From UBA10649 sp964597445 (lineage in GTDB: Bacteria > Actinomycetota > Actinomycetes > S36-B12): DNA of 15,776 nucleotides. The stretch lies in NCBI GenBank assembly GCA_964597445.1, contig CAZQXO010000046.1:1-15776 (forward strand), given 5' to 3'. Of this stretch, positions 6,761-14,014 are shown in pieces; positions within the stretch are counted from its first letter, which is position 1, and the number at the start of each line of letters is the position of its first letter. The notes beneath the pieces were generated by a model. That model saw only the letters and a list, made by a program, of their open reading frames with translations. It was not told the origin of the DNA and searched no databases. The position numbers and the translations under genes are program-made.

Positions 6761-7306
6761 CTACTCCGGCATCGGAGGCTGGATGCCACCGGAGCCCGAG
6801 GCTCCACGGCGTCGGGCATCGTCGGCCTCGATGAGTTCGTACACCTTGCGCTGGACATCCTCGACGTCAGGGATGTCCGCCACGGACAGGCCGTCGTTCT
6901 CGCCCGCCGACTGGATGTCGAGCACCCCGTAGTTGAGCACGCGACCCATGACCGGCACGTGGAAGGAGACGTCGTTGACCTTGGCGAGCGGCATGTCACG
7001 CCCCTGACGCGTGATGATCCCCGACCGCACGATGATGCGGCGATCCGTGAACACGTACTCCGTCGTCACCCATCGAAGGAAGGGGATGAGGGCCCACAGG
7101 AGGACGATGAGGATGCCTGCGCCGAGCACGACCCACCGCATGACCGTGCCACCGAACGCGTTCGTGTCGATCCAGAAGTAGAGCCACGTCACACCGAACA
7201 CGGTGACCAGCAGGACGATCGCGGGCACGAACAGGGCTCGCCAATGAGGGCGGGTCTCGAAACGGATGACCTCGCCCGGCGCGAGGAGCTTCTGCGGGTA
7301 TGCCAT
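6761..7306 (-). CDS. membrane-anchored bacterial PH-domain protein
   Basis: 181-residue protein with two membrane segments (about 26-46 and 58-77) followed by a bacterial PH-like domain (bPH2/DUF304): TEYVFTDRRIIVRSGIITRQGRDMPLAKVNDVSF, then GRVLNYGVLDIQSAG. The C-terminus is charged and then Gly/Pro-rich. The molecular role of these proteins is unknown; a homologous gene beside birA is usual in actinobacteria (Rv3278c in M. tuberculosis). The ATG at 7306 comes 3 nt after the birA stop and has no ribosome-binding site, so it is probably translated by ribosomes finishing birA. Confidence 0.9.
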   Translation of the reverse strand: MAYPQKLLAPGEVIRFETRPHWRALFVPAIVLLVTVFGVTWLYFWIDTNAFGGTVMRWVVLGAGILIVLLWALIPFLRWVTTEYVFTDRRIIVRSGIITRQGRDMPLAKVNDVSFHVPVMGRVLNYGVLDIQSAGENDGLSVADIPDVEDVQRKVYELIEADDARRRGASGSGGIQPPMPE

Positions 7307-7309
7307 GGG

Positions 7310-8173
7310 TCAGATAGTGGCATGGATGACGTCACCCGCAGTGACGCGAAGCGAGGATTCCCCCTCCGCGATCAGCAGGTGGCCGTCGTCGTCGATGCCG
7401 GAGACGACTCCCGAGACCTCGCGCTCACCGGGCAGGCGCACCTCGACCCACCGCCCGATCGTGGCGCATCTCGCCCGATAGTCAGCGGCCAGGGACCCAT
7501 CCCCGGCCCGCCACTGGGCCACCCGGTTCTCGAGTGACGCGATCATCGATGCCAGGAGGGCCGTGCGATCGGGCCGACCGCCCTCCAGGAGCACTGAGGT
7601 GGCCTGCCGGACCGGAAGCTCGGCCGAGCGCAGGGAGACGTTGATCCCGATGCCCAGGACCACGGCCGGTTCCGCCGCGTCGGAGTCGGGCAGCACGGCG
7701 CTCAGCACCCCGCCCATCTTGCGCGGGCCGTCGGACCCGCCGCAGGCGGCCGCGATGGCGACGATGTCGTTGGGCCACTTGAGCTCCGCGTTCACGCCGC
7801 AGGCCTCGCGCAGGGCATCGGTCGCCGCGACCCCCGCCAGAAGGGGAAGCCACGAGAGTCGCTCGGGGGCCACGGCACCGGGCCGCAGGAGGACGGACAT
7901 CCACAGGCCTCCGCCCGGCGGACTGACCCAGGTGCGATCCAGGCGACCGCGACCGGCCGTCTGCTCGTCGGCGACGACACAGGTGCCCTCCGGGGAGCCC
8001 TGGGACGCGAGCACGGCGATGTCGTCATTGGTCGACCCCGTCGTCGGCACCACTCGGGGCAGCGGCCAGGACACTCCGGATCCCGTCAGGAGCGACCGGA
8101 GTCGAGCCATGTCGATGGGCTCGATGCGATGCTCGTCACTCCCCTGCGGCTTGGCCGCTTCGCTCGTGACCAC
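7310..8173 (-). CDS. birA: biotin--[acetyl-CoA-carboxylase] ligase (monofunctional BirA)
   Basis: Activates biotin with ATP and attaches it to the carrier lysine of biotin enzymes; the obvious partner here is the BCCP domain of AccA3. The GTG at 8173 gives 287 residues. Visible motifs are TTGSTNDD, the nucleotide loop GRGRLDRTW (74-82), GGGLWMSVLLRP and KWPNDI (132-137), followed by KMGGVLSAV and GIGINV, then a C-terminal SH3-like domain. There is no N-terminal helix-turn-helix, so this is the non-repressor class. An ATG at 8110 is an alternative start; the upstream GTG is favoured because RIEPIDMARLRSLL looks like conserved N-terminal sequence and a -10 motif sits 6 nt before the GTG. It is divergent from accD5 and overlaps no other gene. 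Confidence 0.94.
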   Translation of the reverse strand: MVTSEAAKPQGSDEHRIEPIDMARLRSLLTGSGVSWPLPRVVPTTGSTNDDIAVLASQGSPEGTCVVADEQTAGRGRLDRTWVSPPGGGLWMSVLLRPGAVAPERLSWLPLLAGVAATDALREACGVNAELKWPNDIVAIAAACGGSDGPRKMGGVLSAVLPDSDAAEPAVVLGIGINVSLRSAELPVRQATSVLLEGGRPDRTALLASMIASLENRVAQWRAGDGSLAADYRARCATIGRWVEVRLPGEREVSGVVSGIDDDGHLLIAEGESSLRVTAGDVIHATI

Positions 8174-8178
8174 CCCAC

Positions 8179-8185
8179 TAGGGTA
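8179..8185. promoter_or_regulatory. symmetric -10 element shared by birA and accD5
   Basis: TAGGGTA fits TANNNTA, which reads as TANNNT on both strands: TAGGGT on plus and TACCCT on minus. On the minus strand it lies 6 nt before the birA GTG (leaderless). On the plus strand the predicted start near 8191 gives accD5 a leader of about 20 nt with AGGAGG at 8201-8206. The two predicted start sites are about 18 bp apart, the spacing reported for symmetric bacterial promoters. Confidence 0.5.
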
Positions 8186-8210
8186 CGCAGGACGAGGCCT
8201 AGGAGGAGCG

Positions 8211-9803
8211 ATGAGCGCCGCGACCGTCGACGAGAACACCCCCGATCCGCACACCACGGCGGGCAAGGCAGCCGAGCTTGCCAAGCGCCGGGCCGAGGCC
8301 CAGGGGGGCCGCGACAAGGCCGTCGAGAAGCAGCACGCCCGAGGCAAGAAGACCGCGATGGAGCGCGTCCTCGCCCTGCTCGACGAGGACTCCTTCCAGC
8401 AGCTGGACGGCCTCGCCCGCCATCGCTCGCACAACTTCGGGCAGCAGGCCCACCGTCCGTACGGTGATGGCGTCCTCACCGGATACGGCACGGTCGACGG
8501 GCGACCGGTGTGCGTGTTCGCTCAGGACTTCACGGTGTTCGGCGGCTCCCTCGGCGAGGTCTTCGGCGAGAAGATCGTCAAGGTGATGGATCTCGCCATG
8601 AAGATCGGCTGCCCCGTCATCGGCATCAACGACTCCGGCGGGGCCCGCATCCAGGAGGGCGTCGTGTCACTCGCCATGTACGGCGAGATCTTCCGGCGCA
8701 ATGTCGCAGCATCCGGAGTCGTCCCTCAGATCTCGCTGATCATGGGGCCCTGCGCCGGTGGTGCGGTCTACTCCCCCGCCATCACGGACTTCACGATCAT
8801 GGTCGACGGCACGTCCCACATGTTCATCACGGGCCCGGACGTCATCAAGACCGTCACGGGCGAGGATGTCGCCTTCGAGGATCTCGGTGGTGCGCGCACG
8901 CACAACACCAAGTCCGGTGTCGCTCACTACATGGCCACCGACGAGGACGACGCCCTCGAGTACGTCAAGGCCCTGCTGTCCTACCTGCCGAGCAACAACC
9001 TCGAGGACCCTCCCACCTACGGTTTCGAGGCCGACCTCGCCTTCACGGACGAGGACTACGAGCTCGACACCCTGATGCCGGACTCCCCCAACCAGCCCTA
9101 CGACATGCACCGCATCATCGAGCACCTGCTCGACGACGGTGAGTTCCTCGAGACCCAGCCCCTCTTCGCCCCCAACATCATCTGCGGCTTCGGCCGGGTC
9201 GAGGGCCACGCCGTCGGCATCGTCGCGAACCAGCCCATGCAGTTCGCGGGAACGCTTGACATCGAGGCGTCCGAGAAGGCTGCGCGGTTCGTGCGCACCT
9301 GCGATGCCTTCAACCTCCCCGTGCTGACCCTGGTCGACGTTCCCGGCTTCCTGCCCGGCACCGATCAGGAGTGGGACGGGATCATCCGCCGTGGAGCCAA
9401 GCTCATCTACGCGTACGCCGAGGCGACCGTCCCCCTCGTCACCGTCATCACGCGCAAGGCCTACGGCGGCGCCTACGACGTCATGGGCTCGAAGCACCTC
9501 GGAGCGGACTTGAACCTGGCGTGGCCCACCGCCGAGATCGCAGTGATGGGCGCCCAGGGAGCGGCCAACATCCTCTACCGCAAGGAGATCGCCGAGGCCA
9601 GCGACCCCGAGGCCGAGCGCAAGCGACTCATCGACGAGTACCAGGCCACCCTCGCGAACCCCTACGTCGCGGCCGAGCGCGGCTACATCGATCGCGTCAT
9701 CTTCCCGCATGAGACCCGCATGACGGTCACGCGAGCACTGCGGGCCCTGCGGAGCAAGCGCGCCAGCCGTCCGCCCAAGAAGCACGGCAACATCCCGCTG
9801 TAG
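8211..9803 (+). CDS. accD5: acyl-CoA/propionyl-CoA carboxylase carboxyltransferase (beta) subunit
   Basis: Transfers CO2 from carboxybiotin on AccA3 to an acyl-CoA, giving methylmalonyl- or malonyl-CoA. It has 530 residues, the family length, with N- and C-terminal crotonase-like halves. Visible motifs are DSGGARIQEG (141-150, oxyanion loop), MGPCAGGAVYSPA, and the second oxyanion region RKAYGGAYDVMGSKHLGAD. The Asp in AYDVM (residue 423) corresponds to the residue that specifies propionyl-CoA in Streptomyces PccB, where acetyl-CoA-active relatives have Ile; preference for propionyl-CoA is therefore inferred. ATG at 8211 with AGGAGG 4 nt upstream. accE begins 11 nt after the stop. Confidence 0.95.
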   Translation: MSAATVDENTPDPHTTAGKAAELAKRRAEAQGGRDKAVEKQHARGKKTAMERVLALLDEDSFQQLDGLARHRSHNFGQQAHRPYGDGVLTGYGTVDGRPVCVFAQDFTVFGGSLGEVFGEKIVKVMDLAMKIGCPVIGINDSGGARIQEGVVSLAMYGEIFRRNVAASGVVPQISLIMGPCAGGAVYSPAITDFTIMVDGTSHMFITGPDVIKTVTGEDVAFEDLGGARTHNTKSGVAHYMATDEDDALEYVKALLSYLPSNNLEDPPTYGFEADLAFTDEDYELDTLMPDSPNQPYDMHRIIEHLLDDGEFLETQPLFAPNIICGFGRVEGHAVGIVANQPMQFAGTLDIEASEKAARFVRTCDAFNLPVLTLVDVPGFLPGTDQEWDGIIRRGAKLIYAYAEATVPLVTVITRKAYGGAYDVMGSKHLGADLNLAWPTAEIAVMGAQGAANILYRKEIAEASDPEAERKRLIDEYQATLANPYVAAERGYIDRVIFPHETRMTVTRALRALRSKRASRPPKKHGNIPL

Positions 9804-9814
9804 TGGAGGCCACC

Positions 9815-10030
9815 ATGAGCGAGAAGGACGCATCAGCGCCGCATCTGCGCATCGTCCACGGCAACCCGACCCCCGAGGAGGTCGCGGTCGTCATGGCCGT
9901 CCTGGGTTCTCGGGGCTCCGCTGCGCCCAAGCCGCCGACCTTCAGCCTGTGGGCACGCAAGAGCAGGATGACGCGACCGATCCAGCGTCCCGGCTTCGGG
10001 GCCTGGCGGGCATCCACGATGCCGCGATGA
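9815..10030 (+). CDS. accE: acyl-CoA carboxylase epsilon subunit
   Basis: Small subunit, 71 residues, which in actinobacteria binds and stimulates the AccA-AccD carboxylase. The N-terminal core HLRIVHGNPTPEEVAVVMAVL is the typical helix-forming segment, and the C-terminus GFGAWRASTMPR resembles the usual W-x-S...P ending, so the stop is in the normal place. ATG at 9815 is chosen, with GGAGG at 9805-9809, 5 nt away; a GTG at 9803 in frame is less likely. The last seven codons and the stop lie in the first unit of the 30-bp repeat array, so later units repeat the codons for ASTMPR-stop. Confidence 0.9.
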   Translation: MSEKDASAPHLRIVHGNPTPEEVAVVMAVLGSRGSAAPKPPTFSLWARKSRMTRPIQRPGFGAWRASTMPR

Positions 10031-10250
10031 CGACGGCCGGCATCCACGATGCCGCGATGACGACGGCCGGCATCCACGATGCCGCGATGACGANNNNNNN
10101 NNNNNNNNNNNNNNNNNNNNNNNNNNNNNNNNNNNNNNNNNNNNNNNNNNNNNNNNNNNNNNNNNNNNNNNNNNNNNNNNNNNNNNNNNNNNNGGCATCC
10201 ACGATGCCGCGATGACGACGGCCGGCATCCACGATGCCGCGATGACGACG
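10009..10250. repeat. 30-bp hairpin-forming minisatellite between accE and maf
   Basis: Exact 30-bp units start at 10009, 10039, 10069 (cut by the gap after 25 bases), 10194 and 10224 (27 bases). Units abut with no spacers. Each carries a perfect inverted repeat, GGCATC-CAC-GATGCC, able to form a 6-7 bp hairpin, and the short frame ATGCCGCGATGA. The first unit contains the end of accE and the last ends on the G of the maf GTG. The copies are identical, implying recent expansion or homogenisation. Confidence 0.95.
10094..10193. other. assembly gap of 100 N inside 30-bp repeat
   Basis: A run of exactly 100 N within the array. The left flank stops at base 25 of a unit and the right flank starts at base 1, so an in-phase array would lack 5+30n bases. 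One hundred does not fit, so the length is a placeholder and the copy number is unknown. Confidence 0.97.
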
Positions 10251-10864
10251 TGCCGCGCCTGATCCTCGCCTCTCAGTCACCCTCGCGGCTCCAAGTGCTC
10301 CGGAATGCCGGAGTGAGCCCCGAGGTGCACGTCAGCTGGGTGGATGAGGAGGAGCTCGAGCGCTCCCTGCCCGGGGCCTCACCCGCCGATCTGTGCTTCG
10401 CCCTGGCTCAGGCGAAGGCTCGTGCCGTGGCCCCGGACTACGCCCACGATCCCGAGGCGCTGGTCCTGGGGTGCGACTCGGTTCTCGACGTCGACGGGCG
10501 TGCCTTCAGCAAGGCCGCGACCGAGGAGGAGCTGCGCGATCGTTGGTCCCAGATGCTCGGTCGGTCCAGCACCCTGCGCACAGGTCACTGGCTCGTGCGC
10601 CCCAGCACCGGCCAGGAGTGGGGTGCCGTGGCGAGCACGGTCATCCACATGGGCCAGCCCACCCCGGCCGAGCTCGACGCGTATCTGGCGACCGGTGAGC
10701 CCATGCGGGTGGCCGGCGGCTTCACCATCGACGCCCGGGGCGGCGCCTTCGTCGACGGGATCGACGGGGACCCCTCCAACGTGGTCGGGCTGTCCCTGCC
10801 CACGCTCCGCCGCCTGCTTCTCGAGGCTGGCGTCCCCTGGACCGAGCTGTGGTCCAGGCCATAG
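10250..10864 (+). CDS. maf: Maf family nucleoside triphosphate pyrophosphatase
   Basis: Septum-formation Maf family, 204 residues. These are house-cleaning pyrophosphatases hydrolysing dTTP, UTP or modified nucleotides to the monophosphate. The N-terminus PRLILASQSPSRLQVL matches the family opening, fixing the GTG at 10250 as start. Further motifs are the KAR segment (56-58), GCDSVL with the conserved acidic residue at 76, and GGFTIDARGGAFVDGIDGDPSNVVGLSL near the C-terminus. The start codon overlaps the final base of the repeat array. There is no ribosome-binding site; a TGA in the last repeat unit ends 4 nt before it. It belongs to the likely accD5-accE-maf unit. Confidence 0.93.
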   Translation: MPRLILASQSPSRLQVLRNAGVSPEVHVSWVDEEELERSLPGASPADLCFALAQAKARAVAPDYAHDPEALVLGCDSVLDVDGRAFSKAATEEELRDRWSQMLGRSSTLRTGHWLVRPSTGQEWGAVASTVIHMGQPTPAELDAYLATGEPMRVAGGFTIDARGGAFVDGIDGDPSNVVGLSLPTLRRLLLEAGVPWTELWSRP

Positions 10865-10955
10865 TCCAGCTCAACCCCATGGACGTCCAACAATCGGTAC
10901 GCTGCGGACGCACCCTGCGGCGACGAGTCGTGGCCACGAGAGAGGCATCACCACC

Positions 10956-12713
10956 GTGAAGAAGGTCCTGATCGCCAATCGTGGCGAGATCGCGATCCGT
11001 GTCATCCGCGCCTGCCGCGATGCCGGCCTGACCTCCGTGGCCGTCTATGCCGATCCCGATCGCGATGCCCTGCACGTGCGCATGGCCGACGAGGCCTATG
11101 CCCTGGGTGGAGGCACGGCCGCCGAGAGCTACCTCGTGATCGACAAGATCCTCGACGCGGCCCGGCAGTCCGGCGCCGACGCCGTGCACCCCGGCTACGG
11201 CTTCCTGTCCGAGAACGCCGACTTCGCCCAGGCGGTCATCGACGCCGGGCTCACGTGGATCGGTCCTCCCCCGCACGCGATCCGCTCGCTCGGCGACAAG
11301 GTCTCGGCGCGCCACATCGCCCAGCGTGCTGGCGCTCCCCAGGTGCCCGGCACACCCGACCCCGTCAGCGGGGCCGACGAGGTCGTCGCCTTCGCCCGCG
11401 AGCACGGCCTTCCCGTCGCGATCAAGGCCGCCTTCGGTGGCGGCGGTCGCGGCCTGAAGGTGGCGCGCACGCTCGAGGAGATTCCCGACCTCTACGACTC
11501 CGCCGTCCGGGAGGCCGTCGCCGCCTTCGGACGTGGCGAGTGCTTCGTCGAGCGCTACCTCGACAACCCGCGCCATGTCGAGACGCAGTGCCTGGCCGAT
11601 GCCCAGGGCAATGTGGTCGTCGTGTCGACCCGGGACTGCTCCCTGCAGCGTCGCCACCAGAAGCTGGTCGAGGAGGCACCAGCCCCCTTCCTGACCCCGG
11701 AGCAGGTCACCCGCCTGTACGAGTCGTCGAAGGCGATCCTCAAGGAGGCCGGGTACGTCAACGCGGGCACCTGCGAGTTCCTCGTCGGAGCCGACGGCAC
11801 CATCTCCTTCCTCGAGGTGAACACCCGTCTGCAGGTCGAGCACCCGGTCACGGAGGAGGTCGCCGGCATCGATCTCGTTCGCGAGCAGTTCCGCATCGCT
11901 GACGGCGGCGTCATCGACTACGCCGACCCTGTCCTGCGGGGCCACTCGATCGAGTTCCGCATCAATGGAGAGGATCCCGGCCGGAACTTCCTTCCGGCGC
12001 CCGGTGCGCTTCTGGTGTGGAATCCGCCGAGCGGGCCCGGCGTGCGCGTCGATGCGGGCTTCCAGGCCGGCGATGTCATCGGCGGCAACTTCGACTCCCT
12101 CCTGGCCAAGCTCATCGTCACGGGCGCCACGCGCGAGGAGGCGCTCGAGCGCTCCCGGCGCGCCCTCGCCGAGTTCGAGATCGACGGCATCGCGACGGCC
12201 CTGACCTTCCACCGCGTGGTGGTCGAGGATCCGGCATTCGCGCCCACCGACGGCCAGGCCTTCACCGTGCACACGCGCTGGATCGAGACGGAGTTCGACA
12301 ACCGGATCCCGGCCTACTCCGGCCCGACCGATGGCCTCGCCGAGGCCCCCGCTCGCGAGTCCGTCGTGGTCGAGGTGGGCGGGAAGCGCGTGGAGGTCAC
12401 CCTCCCGGCGGGCCTCGGCTCCACCGCAGCCCCGGCCTCTGCCGGTGCGCCCAAGAAGCGGTCGGGCGGCGGCAAGAAGGCCGGCTCCGCCGCCTCCGGA
12501 GACTCCCTCGTCGCCCCCATGCAGGGCACCATCGTCAAGATCGAGGTGTCGGAGGGCCAGCAGGTGCAGGAGGGCGATCTCGTCCTGGTGCTGGAGGCCA
12601 TGAAGATGGAGCAGCCGCTCAACGCCCACAAGGCCGGGACCATCCAGAACATCGCGGCCGAGATCGGGGCCACCGTAACAGCGGGCTCCACCCTGCTCGA
12701 CATCAAGGACTGA
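10956..12713 (+). CDS. accA3: acetyl/propionyl-CoA carboxylase alpha subunit (biotin carboxylase plus biotin carrier)
   Basis: Fusion of biotin carboxylase and biotin carboxyl carrier, 585 residues. The first part carboxylates biotin using ATP and bicarbonate: VKKVLIANRGEIAIRVIRA start, the Gly-rich ATP loop FGGGGRGLK (about 158-166), and EVNTRLQVEHPVTE (about 287-300). After about residue 450 comes an Ala/Gly/Lys linker (SAGAPKKRSGGGKKAG), then the carrier domain with EAMKME, biotinylated lysine at residue 550. It partners AccD5 and AccE and is the substrate of BirA. The GTG at 10956 fits the family N-terminus; AGAGAGG at 10939-10945 is 10 nt away. The 91-bp space after maf holds a weak -10-like TACGCT at 10898-10903 but no clear -35, so it may be read from upstream. 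Confidence 0.95.
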   Translation: MKKVLIANRGEIAIRVIRACRDAGLTSVAVYADPDRDALHVRMADEAYALGGGTAAESYLVIDKILDAARQSGADAVHPGYGFLSENADFAQAVIDAGLTWIGPPPHAIRSLGDKVSARHIAQRAGAPQVPGTPDPVSGADEVVAFAREHGLPVAIKAAFGGGGRGLKVARTLEEIPDLYDSAVREAVAAFGRGECFVERYLDNPRHVETQCLADAQGNVVVVSTRDCSLQRRHQKLVEEAPAPFLTPEQVTRLYESSKAILKEAGYVNAGTCEFLVGADGTISFLEVNTRLQVEHPVTEEVAGIDLVREQFRIADGGVIDYADPVLRGHSIEFRINGEDPGRNFLPAPGALLVWNPPSGPGVRVDAGFQAGDVIGGNFDSLLAKLIVTGATREEALERSRRALAEFEIDGIATALTFHRVVVEDPAFAPTDGQAFTVHTRWIETEFDNRIPAYSGPTDGLAEAPARESVVVEVGGKRVEVTLPAGLGSTAAPASAGAPKKRSGGGKKAGSAASGDSLVAPMQGTIVKIEVSEGQQVQEGDLVLVLEAMKMEQPLNAHKAGTIQNIAAEIGATVTAGSTLLDIKD

Positions 12714-12715
12714 CG

Positions 12716-12721
12716 TACCGT
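12716..12721 (+). promoter_or_regulatory. candidate leaderless -10 element of the TPM-like gene
   Basis: TACCGT starts 2 nt after the accA3 stop and ends 6 nt before the ATG at 12728. No usable ribosome-binding site precedes the ATG. This implies independent, leaderless transcription despite the tight spacing to accA3. Confidence 0.5.
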
Positions 12722-12727
12722 GGGGGC

Positions 12728-14014
12728 ATGACCCTGCGCTCCGCATCGTCCCTGGTCGCGGCCCTGGCCGTGACCCTCGTCAGCCTCCTCGTCGCGCCGA
12801 CGGCTCAGGCCGCGCCCGACGTGAGCCAGGCCGCCGCTGCCCTGCGCGGCGGAGAGACCGTGTTCGTCGACCCCGCCGCGGAGAACTCCCTCTCCTCGGC
12901 GGAGGTATCGCAGATCACGGCCCAGGCCAACGCCACCGGCATCCCCATGTTCATCGCCGTGCTGCCCGCGTCCGCGGCCGCCGGCGGCACCGCCGACGAC
13001 GTCCTGCGCGAACTGAACAGCCAGATCGGCCTCGGCGGGGTGTACGCCGTCGTCGTCGGGGACGAGTTCCGAGCCGGCTCGACGTCCGGCAGCGTCAGCG
13101 ATCTGGCCACGCAGGCCTTCCGTGCCGAGCGAGGCAAGGGGGCTGCCGCCGTCCTCGGCGAGTTCATCGCCCTCACCGATGCTCGATTCGGGTCGGCCTC
13201 CTCCACCACGACGGGCGGGGAGTCCAGCGGGACGGGCTCGCTCGTCCTGCTCCTCGTGCTCATCGTGGGTGGGGCCGTCGTGGTCATCGTCCTGGTGCGT
13301 CGGCGGCGCCGCGTGGCCGCTCAGCAGCTGGCCACGGTGCGCACCACCATCGATCGCGACGTGACGGAGTACGGCGAGCGACTCGCGGCCTTCGACGTGC
13401 ACGATCCGGCGATGGACGAGGCGGCCCGGGCCGACGTCCAGCGCGCTCTCGACGACTACGACCGCGCTCGCATGTCGGTCGCGACCATGCGGCGCGCCGA
13501 GGACGCGCAGAGCGTCACGACAGCACTCGAGGATGGCCGATTCGCCCTCGCCTGCGCCCAGGCACGCATGACCGGGCAGGCTCTGCCCGAACGTCGACCG
13601 CCCTGCTTCGTCGACCCACGTCACGGCCCGAGCGTCGCCGACGTGCCCTGGACCCCACCGGGACTCAGCCTTCGCGACGTCCCCATGTGCGCGGCATGCC
13701 GCACCACCGTCGAGACGGGGGGCACGCCCGCCTCCTTCGACGTCGAGACGGCGGACGGCCAGCGCCGGCCCTACTACCAGGCCGGTCCCGAGCACGGTGC
13801 CTACGCGCAGGGCTACTACTCGCCCTTCGCGGGCGTGATGGGAGCCGTCCTCATGGGAACCGTCATCAGCAGCATGTGGACGATGCCCGGCATCACGAGC
13901 GCGTCCGGGCTCGACTCGGCCGGCATGGGCGGCTTCGGGGGTGGAGGCGGCGACTGGGGCGGCTTCGGCGGAGGCGACTTCGGCGGAGGCGACTTCGGTG
14001 GGGGCGACTTCTAG
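12728..14014 (+). CDS. secreted/membrane protein with TPM-like domain and Gly-rich tail
   Basis: 428-residue membrane protein of unknown function. A signal peptide (about 1-28, ending AQA) precedes an exported domain of about 135 residues resembling the TPM/DUF477 fold (VFVDPAAENSLSSAEV, then IPMFIAVLP and GVYAVVVGDEF). A membrane segment (about 172-192, LVLLLVLIVGGAVVVIVLV) is followed by RRRRR, placing the rest in the cytosol. That part has a charged helical segment, the motif CFVDPRHGPSVADV, a CAAC pair, a second hydrophobic patch (MGAVLMGTVISSMW) and a Gly-rich tail ending in three exact GGGDF repeats. TPM-related proteins are associated with membrane-protein turnover in other systems, but no role can be assigned here. 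Its stop shares a CTAG with the opposing gene. Confidence 0.82.
   Translation: MTLRSASSLVAALAVTLVSLLVAPTAQAAPDVSQAAAALRGGETVFVDPAAENSLSSAEVSQITAQANATGIPMFIAVLPASAAAGGTADDVLRELNSQIGLGGVYAVVVGDEFRAGSTSGSVSDLATQAFRAERGKGAAAVLGEFIALTDARFGSASSTTTGGESSGTGSLVLLLVLIVGGAVVVIVLVRRRRRVAAQQLATVRTTIDRDVTEYGERLAAFDVHDPAMDEAARADVQRALDDYDRARMSVATMRRAEDAQSVTTALEDGRFALACAQARMTGQALPERRPPCFVDPRHGPSVADVPWTPPGLSLRDVPMCAACRTTVETGGTPASFDVETADGQRRPYYQAGPEHGAYAQGYYSPFAGVMGAVLMGTVISSMWTMPGITSASGLDSAGMGGFGGGGGDWGGFGGGDFGGGDFGGGDF
13967..14011 (+). repeat. three 15-bp tandem units coding GGGDF
   Basis: Units at 13967-13981, 13982-13996 and 13997-14011 differ at only two bases and each code GGGDF in frame, immediately before the stop. 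A degenerate Gly-rich stretch precedes them. Confidence 0.9.

Noticed and set aside
5468..7537. Open frame of about 690 codons on the plus strand across purE, purK and the PH-domain gene
   Set aside because: It is antisense to three conserved genes and shows no family features.
9949..10215. Plus-strand frame with AGIHDAAMTT repeats across the 30-bp array
   Set aside because: The period is a multiple of three so any frame without a stop stays open; it starts inside accE, has no ribosome-binding site and depends on the placeholder gap.
10009..10250. CRISPR array
   Set aside because: The 30-bp units abut directly with no spacers and no cas genes are near.
10722..12746. Open frame of about 670 codons antisense to accA3
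   Set aside because: Composition is an artefact of GC-rich third positions in the sense gene; no recognisable motifs, and accA3 fits its family from end to end.
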